Part shown: positions 29,959 to 38,537 of the stretch, one piece after another
Position numbering within the stretch: position 1 is the first letter of the stretch
How the letters are laid out: the number at the start of each line of letters is the position of its first letter
Origin: UBA7374 sp049890275
GTDB lineage: Bacteria; Verrucomicrobiota; Verrucomicrobiia; Opitutales; Coraliomargaritaceae
Reading direction: 5' to 3'
NCBI GenBank assembly: GCA_049890275.1
Contig: JBMHBT010000011.1
Location: 124,001 to 188,000 of the forward strand
DNA length: 64,000 nt
The notes under the pieces: generated by a model
Seen by the model: the letters and a program-made list of their open reading frames with translations, nothing else
Database searches by the model: none
Told to the model about the DNA's origin: nothing
Position numbers and translations under genes: made by a program

Positions 29959-31149
29959 CTAGTAGGCAAACGATGCAGAAGAAGTATCGCCCACGCTAGG
30001 GCGGTGCAAAGCAGCTGTTTTTCCCGAAACCGTGTCCAATAGCATAAGTTTCGTCTGCCCGCCCCTCCGCTGTGTGTAGACCAGATGTCTGCCATCATTC
30101 AACCAGCAGGCCTCCAAAGCATCGCCGGGACCGCGGGTGAGCTGCCTGCTGGATCGGTTTTTCGCATCATAGAGGAATAACTGAAATCCACCGCTGACAG
30201 CAGCGGTAAATGCAATCTGATCTGCGTGCACTGGATTCCATGTCGGCTCGGCGCAATAACGGCTCACCTGAGTACGCAGACGACGCATCGGTCCACCAGA
30301 CACTGAAATCTCATACAGTTGAGGGCGGCCGGCTTGATCCGAGGTAAAAACCAGACGCTGGCCATCCGGTGACCAAGTCGGAGAAGCCTCCAGGCTGCTG
30401 TTGTTGGTCAACCGTCGACGCTTGCTACCGTCTTTCTCAGAGACCCAAAGCTCACTGTTGCCCGTGCCACTCAAGACCATAGCAATCTGCTGTCCGTTCG
30501 GACTGAATCGACCGCCAGTATTCGTTCCTTTGTAAGAAGCCACTGGCGAACGGACTCCGGCCAGTAAATCGATCTTATAAATATCGGGAAAACCGGACTT
30601 GTGGTAACTTGTGTAGAGTAAACGCATCCCGTCTGGCGACCAACTCGGCCCGGTAACAAAACTACGGTCTGAGGTCAGCGCACGAACATCACTAAACAAC
30701 AAGTTGGAAACGTACACCTCTGAGACCCCACTCCGCTTCGCGACAAAAGCCAGCTTACCGGCAAAAAATCCCTCCAGACCGGTACTCCATTCAACGACTA
30801 GGTCACAGGCCCGGAGAACAGCGTTTTCCAAATTCGTTCCGCGAACCTTGCGTACCTGTTCCTTCCCTCCTTTTTCCTGAATCCTTAAAAGGACCCCATC
30901 CTCTCCCGATGGCTCAAAACGAAGTGTCAAAGCGGAACTGCCTACTGTATCGACTAAAAAGCGACCGTGTAGCGAAAACGCCTTTTTAGCCAACGCCTCA
31001 AGATTTTTTTGGCTACTCTGCACAGCGACCGTGACGATGCTCTGGTCGCGATGAATCGCAGGGCCCAATTCAATGACCTGCCCGAGAAGCGGAAAATTGA
31101 GGGTGAAGCAGACGAAGAGGAAACTGGTAACAATCTTCAATATTGGCAT
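29959..31149 (-). CDS. TolB-like periplasmic beta-propeller protein
   Basis: The 396-residue protein has a signal peptide (FLFVCFTLNFPLLGQ), an N-terminal alpha/beta domain of about 130 residues, then WD40-like PD40 repeats. Blades include SWSPDGMRLLYTSY, RFSPNGQQIAMV, TWSPDGQRLVFTSD and TWNPVHADQIAFTA. TolB of the Tol-Pal system has exactly this order. However, tolQ, tolR, tolA and pal are not nearby, so TolB-like is safer than TolB. It probably lies in the periplasm and contacts peptidoglycan-associated lipoproteins or other envelope partners. Confidence 0.82.
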   Translation of the reverse strand: MPILKIVTSFLFVCFTLNFPLLGQVIELGPAIHRDQSIVTVAVQSSQKNLEALAKKAFSLHGRFLVDTVGSSALTLRFEPSGEDGVLLRIQEKGGKEQVRKVRGTNLENAVLRACDLVVEWSTGLEGFFAGKLAFVAKRSGVSEVYVSNLLFSDVRALTSDRSFVTGPSWSPDGMRLLYTSYHKSGFPDIYKIDLLAGVRSPVASYKGTNTGGRFSPNGQQIAMVLSGTGNSELWVSEKDGSKRRRLTNNSSLEASPTWSPDGQRLVFTSDQAGRPQLYEISVSGGPMRRLRTQVSRYCAEPTWNPVHADQIAFTAAVSGGFQLFLYDAKNRSSRQLTRGPGDALEACWLNDGRHLVYTQRRGGQTKLMLLDTVSGKTAALHRPSVGDTSSASFAY

Positions 31150-31276
31150 CTCTCTGAATTAGCGCGAAAGGCGACCCTGCCGCAAATCCAAACCGACCTG
31201 AATGAGAAAATTCCTTCCACAAAAAAGCGAATCGGATTGAGTTCACGAAGAACAGCAACAACTTCTTTTGTCTTTT

Positions 31277-32356
31277 ATGGCATCAAAAGAACAGATTCAG
31301 GAAATCCTCAAAACAGTAAAATATCCCGGCTTCAGTCGGGACATTATTTCATTTGGCCTTGTTCGGTCCGTTGAAATAACAGACGGAGAAGCGCTCATTG
31401 GCATTGAAATCACTAGTGGTGATGACTCCATCCCAGAGCAAATCGCAGCTGAAGTTAAAGAATCTGTCGGTACGATCGAAGGTATTAACGACGTCAAAGT
31501 CCGCATGGAAATAACCAAACCGGAGCGTCAGCCCAGCCCAACGGGCAATGGATCCAGCGCAACACCCCCAAGCAATAGCCAAGCCATGCAGAAAGTGAAA
31601 TTTGCCATCGCAGTAGCGAGTGGCAAAGGAGGTGTGGGTAAATCGACCGTAACAACCAATATCGCCTGTGCGCTCCAAAACCGCCTCGATGCTGCTGGCC
31701 GGCCAGGCGTTGGCATTATGGACTGCGATATCTATGGGCCATCCATTCCTCTTATGCTCGGTGCTGCCGGTCGTCCGGAAATCCAAAATGATTTAATTGT
31801 CCCCATTCGTAATTTCGGCGTCTCTACCATCTCCATGGGCTTTCTCGTAGACGAAGACACACCTGTCGTCTGGCGCGGACCCATGATCATGAAAACGATT
31901 CAGCAATTTGCTCAAAACGTCGACTGGGGCGAACTGGAAATCCTCGTTGTCGACTTGCCGCCCGGTACCGGTGATGCACAGCTTTCACTCGTACAAACCA
32001 TCCCACTGGACGGCGCACTCATCGTCACCACTCCGCAGCCCGCAGCCTCCAACGTCGCCCGCAGAGGTGCACGTATGTTTGAAAAAGTTCATGTACCTCT
32101 TCTCGGAGTAGCCGAAAACATGAGCTATCTCGAGGCTGAAGACGGCACTCGACAAACCCTCTTTGGCGAAGGCGGTGGTCAGGCCACTGCTGAAAGTCTG
32201 CAAACAGATCTGCTCGGCCAAATCCCGCTCGATCCAGCTATCCGTCAGGGATGTGATCAAGGAGTTCCCATCGTTATCAGTGCACCCGAAAGCCCCGCAG
32301 CAAAAGCCTTCTTCTCCATTGCCGACGACATTCTCAAGCGACTCAACAAAGAATAA
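31277..32356 (+). CDS. Mrp/ApbC-type P-loop ATPase (iron-sulfur carrier family)
   Basis: The start is the ATG at 31277 (359 residues; a TTG three codons upstream is unlikely). An N-terminal DUF59/MIP18 domain (about 1-90) precedes the deviant Walker A GKGGVGKST (about 118-126). DCDIYGPSIPLMLG, VVDLPPGTGDAQLS and GVAENMSYL follow. ApbC/Mrp proteins carry Fe-S clusters through a C-terminal CxxC after ENMS. Here the equivalent stretch is EAEDGTRQTLFG, with no cysteine pair, as in some alphaproteobacterial Mrp proteins. Cluster binding by the usual site is therefore doubtful. Transcribed alone, upstream of a small gene. Confidence 0.88.
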   Translation: MASKEQIQEILKTVKYPGFSRDIISFGLVRSVEITDGEALIGIEITSGDDSIPEQIAAEVKESVGTIEGINDVKVRMEITKPERQPSPTGNGSSATPPSNSQAMQKVKFAIAVASGKGGVGKSTVTTNIACALQNRLDAAGRPGVGIMDCDIYGPSIPLMLGAAGRPEIQNDLIVPIRNFGVSTISMGFLVDEDTPVVWRGPMIMKTIQQFAQNVDWGELEILVVDLPPGTGDAQLSLVQTIPLDGALIVTTPQPAASNVARRGARMFEKVHVPLLGVAENMSYLEAEDGTRQTLFGEGGGQATAESLQTDLLGQIPLDPAIRQGCDQGVPIVISAPESPAAKAFFSIADDILKRLNKE

Positions 32357-32449
32357 AAAACGGAGAGCAGGGATCTTTTTAGCTAGCACCGAGGTCAGTA
32401 AGATGTAGAAAGGAGCACACTACCTCCTCTCTACAGGCGGCTTCCTGCC

Positions 32450-32698
32450 ATGAACAAACACGGTCCAGACGAAATGCCCTCCACTGCAGACGCAGATCAA
32501 GCAGACAATTTTGCAGCCCGCTCCAGCCTCTATCAAGAGTTTCTAGCCGAGCGGAACGAAATCTTGCGTCACAAATGGATCGAATCGGAGAAAGCAGGCC
32601 AGGATATTGGCTTTGAACGGGCGCTACTCGACTGGATACGAAAGCACCGCGAAAAATGGCGACTTGCCCGCGAACCGAAAAAAAACGATAAATCCTGA
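32450..32698 (+). CDS. Small hypothetical protein
   Basis: The 82-residue protein is hydrophilic and helical, with LYQEFLAERNEILRHKWIESEKAGQDIGFERALLDW as its conserved-looking core (spread over about 27-62) and a basic tail. I recognise the general look of a short conserved protein found near core genes in several phyla, but cannot name a family or function. It begins 93 bases after mrp, and a bidirectional terminator follows at 32711. Confidence 0.7.
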   Translation: MNKHGPDEMPSTADADQADNFAARSSLYQEFLAERNEILRHKWIESEKAGQDIGFERALLDWIRKHREKWRLAREPKKNDKS

Positions 32699-32710
32699 GT
32701 AGGAGGCACA

Positions 32711-32753
32711 AAAAAACCCGTCTGAACCAATAGGCTACAAAGACGGATTTTTG
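32711..32753. terminator. Bidirectional Rho-independent terminator
   Basis: Stem CCGTCT (32718-32723) with AGACGG (32741-32746), flanked by an A-run on the left and a T-run on the right, lies between convergent genes: the small plus-strand gene and rpmG. Confidence 0.75.
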
Positions 32754-32772
32754 AAAAGCTTGGAAAAGCGGT

Positions 32773-32949
32773 TTACTTCGAGCTCTTCAACTCGCGGTGT
32801 AAAGTGTGACGACGAAGGTGACGATTGTACTTCTTCTTCTCAACGCGATCCGGCTGCTGCTTTTTGTCGCGGGTAGACATGTAGCGAGAGACCGGCTTAC
32901 CTTCGGCACGGGCTTCTGTACATTCAAGTATGATATGTTCTCTAGGCAT
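32773..32949 (-). CDS. rpmG: 50S ribosomal protein bL33
   Basis: A 58-residue frame from ATG at 32949 to TAA at 32773 encodes a basic protein. It starts MPREHIILECTEA and ends HRELKSSK, with RYMSTRDKK and KKYNRHLRRHTLH between. This is the L33 pattern (VTLECTEC...NYITTKNKR...KYCPRLRKHTLHKE). Only one of the four zinc-ribbon cysteines remains (ILECTEA), so it is the zinc-free C-minus type. Its short length explains why it is easy to overlook. A terminator lies just downstream. Confidence 0.92.
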   Translation of the reverse strand: MPREHIILECTEARAEGKPVSRYMSTRDKKQQPDRVEKKKYNRHLRRHTLHRELKSSK

Positions 32950-33125
32950 GATCGTTTTCTCTGAAAGGTTATACGGGAAAAAGCAGCGAAAACTACCTGC
33001 CGCTTGCGTCAGCGCAAGTTCTTTTTCACCTTAAATAAGAACCCTCTTTCTCCTTTCTCCCTCAAGAGACGATTCACATTCCTTGTTGCCCTGTTCGATC
33101 CGTCACGTTTTTATCCGCACTTTTT

Positions 33126-33569
33126 ATGAATCAGCAGCCCATTACAGTCTCGATCGGTACCGATCACGCAGGCTTCCCTCTCAAGGCGCCAATTATCGCT
33201 CTACTGGAAAAGCGCGGCCACAAAGTATTAGACTTTGGCTGCAATAGCGAAGAATCCTGTGATTACCCGGATTACATTCGACCGGCTGCCCAAGCCGTTG
33301 CCGAAAAGCAAGCAGACTATGGCATCGTTCTGGGAGGCAGCGGAAACGGTGAAGCCATCGCCGCCAATAAAGTACCCGGCGTGCGTTGTGGCCTTTGCTG
33401 GGATCTTTGGTCCGCTCAGATGACGAAAGCCCACAACAATGCGAACTGCATTGCTCTGGGCGCTCGCGCAATCAACCCAGAACTCGCCCTCGAAATTGTC
33501 GTCGCTTGGCTCGATGGCAACTTTGAAGGCGGACGACACCAGCGACGCATTGACAAAATCGAAGGCTAA
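33126..33569 (+). CDS. rpiB: Ribose-5-phosphate isomerase B
   Basis: The 147-residue RpiB/LacA/LacB-family protein has IGTDHAGFPLK (about 9-19), GCNSEESCDYPDY, GIVLGGSGNGEAIAANKVPG and HNNANCIALGARA. Enterobacterial RpiB uses a catalytic Cys in the GIGMSIAANK loop; here Cys is absent and GSGNGE carries a Glu, as in the mycobacterial type. The end RHQRRIDKIEG also matches that group. It interconverts ribose and ribulose 5-phosphate. clpP follows 35 bases later, probably co-transcribed. Confidence 0.93.
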   Translation: MNQQPITVSIGTDHAGFPLKAPIIALLEKRGHKVLDFGCNSEESCDYPDYIRPAAQAVAEKQADYGIVLGGSGNGEAIAANKVPGVRCGLCWDLWSAQMTKAHNNANCIALGARAINPELALEIVVAWLDGNFEGGRHQRRIDKIEG

Positions 33570-33604
33570 CTCCCCCAAAAAAAACCTTTTCAACCCAATA
33601 CACT

Positions 33605-34186
<582 letters not shown>

Positions 34187-34206
34187 ACGGTATTCAGCGC
34201 AGTTAT

Positions 34207-34244
34207 AAAAAAACCGGCCCCCGCACTGGGGACCGGTTTTTTTG
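34207..34244 (+). terminator. Rho-independent terminator after clpP
   Basis: An AACCGG-CCCC arm pairs with GGGG-ACCGGTT and is followed by seven T residues. It ends the rpiB-clpP unit, and the A-run on the left may let it serve the convergent rplT as well. Confidence 0.85.
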
Positions 34245-34284
34245 TAAACTCAATTGTGACTCAAGACCATCAGGGCCTTTCGAA

Positions 34285-34659
34285 TTAATGTGCCGCTACA
34301 GTACTTTCGTTCGCCGCTTTGGCCTTTTCAATCAGCCCGATGAAAGCGGCCTCGTCGTGAATCGCTAACTCGGAGAGCTGCTTACGATCCATCTCAATAC
34401 CGGCAGACTTGATACCACGGATGAAGCGGCTGTAGTTGATGCCGTTGGCGCGGCAGATCGCATTGATCCGCACAATCCACAGTTGGCGAAACTCCGATTT
34501 CTTCTTACGGCGGTCGCGGTAGGCGTACACCTCGGCACGATCCACAGCGTCCTTCGCATAGCGGAAAAGACGAGATTTATTACCAAAGTAGCCTTTGGCC
34601 TTCTTTAATACTTTCTTGCGACGAGCGAGCGTCGCGGGTCCATTAGTAGCTCTGGGCAT
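34285..34659 (-). CDS. rplT: 50S ribosomal protein bL20
   Basis: The 124-residue basic protein has the L20 hallmarks: ATLARRKKVLKKAKGYFGNKS (spread over about 9-29), YAYRDRRKKKSEFRQLWIVRINA and the C-terminal LSELAIHDEAAFIGLIEKA. L20 binds 23S rRNA domain II and is an early assembly protein. It follows rpmI by 85 bases on the same strand. Confidence 0.96.
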   Translation of the reverse strand: MPRATNGPATLARRKKVLKKAKGYFGNKSRLFRYAKDAVDRAEVYAYRDRRKKKSEFRQLWIVRINAICRANGINYSRFIRGIKSAGIEMDRKQLSELAIHDEAAFIGLIEKAKAANESTVAAH

Positions 34660-34744
34660 GTTTTATCTTTCTCTTTAGTTGGTTGTCGGGTCGCCTCTCA
34701 ATTGTTACCCAACGAACACGAGTGAATGGAAATAGCGATGCGGA

Positions 34745-34936
34745 CTAAGCAAAAGGCAGAGCGCGGATCAGATCAGCACGCTGACCATCGGCCACTAACT
34801 TACTGCTACCGGCACGACGGCGCTGCTTCACGCTTTTGTTGCGGAGCAGATGGCGGTGACCCGGTGTGCGGCGCAGGAGCTTGCCGGTACCAGTCTTCTT
34901 AAAACGCTTGGCGATCGATTTTCTTGTCTTTTGCAT
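34745..34936 (-). CDS. rpmI: 50S ribosomal protein bL35
   Basis: The start at 34936 (MQKTRKSIAKRFKKTGTGKLLRR) gives the standard 63 residues; a longer frame upstream is not L35-like. The protein has GHRHLLRNKSVKQRRR, typical of L35. It pairs with rplT in the usual order, but infC, which normally precedes it, is not found upstream here. The divergent neighbour is the secretion gene gspG. Confidence 0.94.
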   Translation of the reverse strand: MQKTRKSIAKRFKKTGTGKLLRRTPGHRHLLRNKSVKQRRRAGSSKLVADGQRADLIRALPFA

Positions 34937-35105
34937 GGCGGAAATAGCGGAAAAGGTGGCGAAAACACAGCTTTGCAGCACTTTTGTAAAGCTCTTTTTT
35001 CATTCCCCTGATCAATCAATCAAAAATGAGTCGTTGCACTCGAGCAAAAGAACCAGCAGATTCATGGAACAAACCTTTTATCAAAAGGCTCCTCAACCGT
35101 AAGCC

Positions 35106-35564
35106 ATGCAAAACATAAAGACCCACACTCCCCTACTCAAAAACACACGCAAACAGGGCTTTAGCCTTGTCGAGATCCTTATTGTCATCGCCTTGATTGC
35201 CGTTTTGGCAACCGTCGCAATCGGCAACCTCGGAGGCATTTTCGGTGGTCAACAGGAGAAAATTGCTCAGCAAGTCGTCAACCAGGGCATGAAGCTCGGC
35301 CTCACCGCATACAAACTCGATGTTGGTAACTATCCCTCGACTGAAGAAGGCTTGATGGCCCTGATTAAATCTCCAGCCGGTAAAGAAAGCCGATGGAAGG
35401 GGCCGTATATTGAAGAATTTGAAGTACCCCTCGACCCTTGGGGCAACGCGTATCAGTACCGTTTCCCCGGATCCCGCAACGTTAGCGGAACAAGAGGCTA
35501 TGACATTTGGTCCCTTGGCACAGACGGTACAGAAAGCCCCGATGACATCGGCAACTGGAAATAG
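35106..35564 (+). CDS. gspG: Type II secretion major pseudopilin GspG
   Basis: The 152-residue protein has a short basic leader, then the prepilin site KQGFSLVEILIVIALIAVLATVA, where cleavage follows Gly and the mature protein starts Phe with Glu at +5. The soluble part has the GspG features TAYKLDVGNYPSTEEGLMALI, KGPYIEEFEVPLDPWGNAYQY and the calcium-loop-like YDIWSLGTDGTE. It forms the main shaft of the periplasmic pseudopilus and opens the gsp operon. Downstream gspH overlaps it by 23 bases. Confidence 0.95.
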   Translation: MQNIKTHTPLLKNTRKQGFSLVEILIVIALIAVLATVAIGNLGGIFGGQQEKIAQQVVNQGMKLGLTAYKLDVGNYPSTEEGLMALIKSPAGKESRWKGPYIEEFEVPLDPWGNAYQYRFPGSRNVSGTRGYDIWSLGTDGTESPDDIGNWK

Positions 35565-36072
35565 GCGCTCCTCCACACAGGCAAGCGGCTTTTCACTGGT
35601 TGAGATCCTCCTCGTCATAGGCCTTTTAGCACTGGCCTCCGGGATGATTGTCTCCAATGCGATTGGTATTGCGGAGCGCGGCAATGAGCTACCTGCCGAC
35701 CAAATCATAAAAGCCGCCATCCGTAGCGCCCGCTTCGAAGCAGCGCGAAAAGGCCGGATAACCGAACTCAGCTACGACCGGGAAAACGGTCAGCTCACCG
35801 TACAATCGGATTCCGGCGAACCCATCCACTTCGAACTGGGAGAAAACTTTGCTGAAAACGGACCCGGTGAAATTGAATTCCGCCTCATTCCCCCTGCCCG
35901 CGGCATGGAAAAATACCCCGATCCCTACGAAGACGGAATCGAAACCAAGCGTATCCGCTTCGCTCCCGATTGTAGCTCGCAACCTTTTTCCGTACAGATC
36001 GATTACGGTACCGGTTCCCCCGAAATACTCGCCTTCGACCCATTTTCCAGCCTTGTACTTGCCCGACAGTGA
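35542..36072 (+). CDS. gspH: Type II secretion minor pseudopilin GspH
   Basis: The ATG at 35542 is chosen because it places a 15-residue leader before GFSLVEILLVIGLLALASGMIV. It gives 176 residues and overlaps the end of gspG in another frame. The GspH-type hydrophobic helix is followed by a soluble domain with IKAAIRSARFEAARKG and ELSYDRENGQLTVQ, as in the GspH/FimT family. As a minor pseudopilin it sits near the pseudopilus tip. gspI starts inside its stop codon. Confidence 0.87.
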   Translation: MTSATGNRRSSTQASGFSLVEILLVIGLLALASGMIVSNAIGIAERGNELPADQIIKAAIRSARFEAARKGRITELSYDRENGQLTVQSDSGEPIHFELGENFAENGPGEIEFRLIPPARGMEKYPDPYEDGIETKRIRFAPDCSSQPFSVQIDYGTGSPEILAFDPFSSLVLARQ

Positions 36073-36536
36073 ATAGTCCCCGAAGAGAGCTAAACCGTGA
36101 TGGATTTACACTCATCGAAGTGGTCGTCGCACTCGCCATCTTTGCTTCTGCATCCGTCGGCCTGACCATGGCCTTCACTTCTATCATCACCGTACGTGAG
36201 CACGGAGTCCGGAGTGACCTTCTCGACGCAGATTTGCGCGCTGTCCGCAGACAGCTTCTACTTGAACCCGACCTGGAAGCAGCCGAAGAAGGCAATACAC
36301 TAGAAACTCTTTCATGCGGTGAGGCAGAGTGGATCGCCGAAATCTTACCGACCGAGGTCGTTGATCTCTTTCAAGTACGCTTTAGCATAGAGTTATCAGA
36401 CCCTCCCGAAGGACTACCCGATCAGTACAGCGAAACGCTATACCTACTTCGGCCCACCTGGTCCGAAAAAGAAGAACGTGATGAATTGCTCGCAGATAAG
36501 CGGGAAGCACTCGAGCGAGAACGTGACTTTCGATAA
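36069..36536 (+). CDS. gspI: Type II secretion minor pseudopilin GspI
   Basis: The 155-residue prepilin starts with GTG overlapping the gspH stop (GTGA) and carries RDGFTLIEVVVALAIFASASVGLTMAF, a typical class III signal with Glu+5. The rest is short and acidic. Order after GspH and before GspJ identifies it as GspI; the sequence alone would only support a type IV pilin-like protein. Confidence 0.82.
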   Translation: MNSPRRELNRDGFTLIEVVVALAIFASASVGLTMAFTSIITVREHGVRSDLLDADLRAVRRQLLLEPDLEAAEEGNTLETLSCGEAEWIAEILPTEVVDLFQVRFSIELSDPPEGLPDQYSETLYLLRPTWSEKEERDELLADKREALERERDFR

Positions 36537-36542
36537 ATCCGT

Positions 36543-37382
36543 ATGCAAAAAAAACCGATAGTGAGCCGAAAGAAAACCGGAGCCTCCGAGAGGCGGTCCG
36601 GCATGACGCTGCTCGAGATCATCCTCGCTATCGCTATCTCCGGTTCGATCCTCTTCGCCGCAACCGCATATGTTGTCTCGATTAGTAATATCTGGGCTGA
36701 TCGTGAAGAGCGCCACTTCTTTGAGGATCACGTCGACGGAGTCACCGAATTTCTCAAATCTGCCTTCCTCAGCGCCGGCCATGAACTCTCACTCAACGAG
36801 AATCTGACAAACCCGGAAGAAGGAACGAATCCACAGGAAAACAACCCGCCCAGCCCAAACAGAGCACAGCCAAATAACAATCCGAATAAAAACACAGAAA
36901 ACAGTGATTCCGAAAAAAACAGTGGCAGCAGCCTGATGACTCAGTCGCGGACGCCGATTACCTGGGAAAAGCCACCGGGCTGGGCTCGCTACAAGGACCC
37001 GATTCTTCACTTTAGCCTCGCAGAGGATGCACCCCTTCTGGTTGGCCTCGACTCCGTTCCTGCAACAAAAGTCGAAGTCTATCTACACTTTGATGAAGAA
37101 TACGGCCTCGAATTAATCTGGTATTCCAACCTGCAGGAAGAAGCCAAAGATACGCAGGATCTTCAGCGCACACCGCTCAGTCCCCATGTCTCCGCGATCC
37201 GCTATCTCTACTGGGATGAAAGCTTTGAACAATGGGAAGAGGAAGAAGAACCACGCAAGGGCGAAGGCCAAGCAGACTTTATCCTGCCGACTTTCCTCAA
37301 GCTCGTCTTTACTTACAAAGAAGAAGAAAAAACCCGCCTCTTACCACTACCAGTCACCCTCGATTCCGCTCTCCTCTTCTAG
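36543..37382 (+). CDS. gspJ: Type II secretion minor pseudopilin GspJ-like
   Basis: The 279-residue prepilin has a 20-residue basic leader then SGMTLLEIILAIAISGSILFAATAYV. It is followed by the alternating strands of GspJ and a low-complexity Asn/Pro/Glu-rich insert at about 83-135 that is unusual for the family. A late stretch HVSAIRYLYWDESFEQWEEEEEP resembles the GspJ region around an invariant Trp. GspJ joins GspI and GspK at the tip. Confidence 0.82.
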   Translation: MQKKPIVSRKKTGASERRSGMTLLEIILAIAISGSILFAATAYVVSISNIWADREERHFFEDHVDGVTEFLKSAFLSAGHELSLNENLTNPEEGTNPQENNPPSPNRAQPNNNPNKNTENSDSEKNSGSSLMTQSRTPITWEKPPGWARYKDPILHFSLAEDAPLLVGLDSVPATKVEVYLHFDEEYGLELIWYSNLQEEAKDTQDLQRTPLSPHVSAIRYLYWDESFEQWEEEEEPRKGEGQADFILPTFLKLVFTYKEEEKTRLLPLPVTLDSALLF

Positions 37383-37384
37383 CT

Positions 37385-38503
37385 ATGCGGCCAAGATCCA
37401 CAACGCTCACAACCCACCCCCGCTTGTCAAAGAAACGGGGGAGTGTACTTGTAGGCGTCCTTGGCATCATCCTCTTGCTCTCCATCCTCATCACACGGTT
37501 CATGGAAGAAGCCATCCAGGACCTCGAATACCGCGCTCTCTTCGATGAACCCCCGGAAGTGCGCAGCTATGCTTTCAGTATGCTGGAAGTCGCCCTCGCC
37601 ACCATCCATGAGGTCGCCCTCATTGATGAGGGAAAACTCCATGCCCCGGAACAAGGCTGGGCAGACCCCCTCACCTACTGCGGTATCCAACCACCCGATG
37701 GGTGGGAGGTAAGCATTACAATCACGGATGAAAGCGGGAAGTTCCCCCTCAATTCAGTAAACAGTAACCGCGCTATCCTGATCAAGATCCTCGAAGAAGA
37801 GCTCGAATTCGATTACGGGACCACCCGCGAACTCGTCAGCTCACTCATTGACTGGATCGACGAAGATGATACCCGCCTGCTCAATGGCGCTGAATCCGAA
37901 GACTACCTCTACGAGGATCCCCCTTACCGCGCCGCCAATGCCCCCCTCCAGTCACTTCGTGAATTGCAATGGATCAAAATATGGGAAGATGAATTTTTTG
38001 ATGAAGAGAAAAACCCCAACGAATACTTTGAGCGCTTCTCAAAACTCGTCTCCCTCCACAACACCGGCCCCATCAACCTCAATGCCGCCCCGAAGGAACT
38101 GCTCGAAGTCATTTCCCTACAAGACGGTTGGGATTCCGATTTCATCTTTGATGGGCTGGACCAACCCTATCTCGAGACGCCTCCCCCCAGCGTCGATAGT
38201 AACAACAGCAATACCCAGACCAGACTTCTCCGGATTGATGTAACCCTCCAGCGCGCCGAAGTCCCCTACCGTATCAGCGCCGTCGTCGAACCCGCATTCG
38301 GAGGTGAAAATAGCAATAATGCCGACCCGGGCAATCCAGCCAGATCCGTACCCACCACCAGTCAGGAAATTCGGCGCAACGGAACGAGCGAAGAACAGGC
38401 GGCAATTCGATACCCTTTTCGCATTCTTCGATTGAACGAATACAGAAAAGGAGAAAAACCTTCGGAGGCCGCCCGTTATTCCGCTGTCGACATCGACGAC
38501 TAA
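37385..38503 (+). CDS. gspK: Type II secretion minor pseudopilin GspK
   Basis: The ATG at 37385 (372 residues) gives the basic leader plus KKRGSVLVGVLGIILLLSILITRFMEEA. Like other GspK proteins it lacks Glu+5. The large helical domain shows TDESGKFPLNSVNSNRAILIKILEE, SLIDWIDEDDTRLLNGAESEDY, PPYRAANAPLQSLREL and GPINLNAAPKELLEVI, all diagnostic of GspK. It caps the pseudopilus tip. It begins 2 bases after the gspJ stop. Confidence 0.9.
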   Translation: MRPRSTTLTTHPRLSKKRGSVLVGVLGIILLLSILITRFMEEAIQDLEYRALFDEPPEVRSYAFSMLEVALATIHEVALIDEGKLHAPEQGWADPLTYCGIQPPDGWEVSITITDESGKFPLNSVNSNRAILIKILEEELEFDYGTTRELVSSLIDWIDEDDTRLLNGAESEDYLYEDPPYRAANAPLQSLRELQWIKIWEDEFFDEEKNPNEYFERFSKLVSLHNTGPINLNAAPKELLEVISLQDGWDSDFIFDGLDQPYLETPPPSVDSNNSNTQTRLLRIDVTLQRAEVPYRISAVVEPAFGGENSNNADPGNPARSVPTTSQEIRRNGTSEEQAAIRYPFRILRLNEYRKGEKPSEAARYSAVDIDD

Positions 38504-38537
38504 TCAGCTTCACTCCTTAACAATTGCTCAAACCCAA

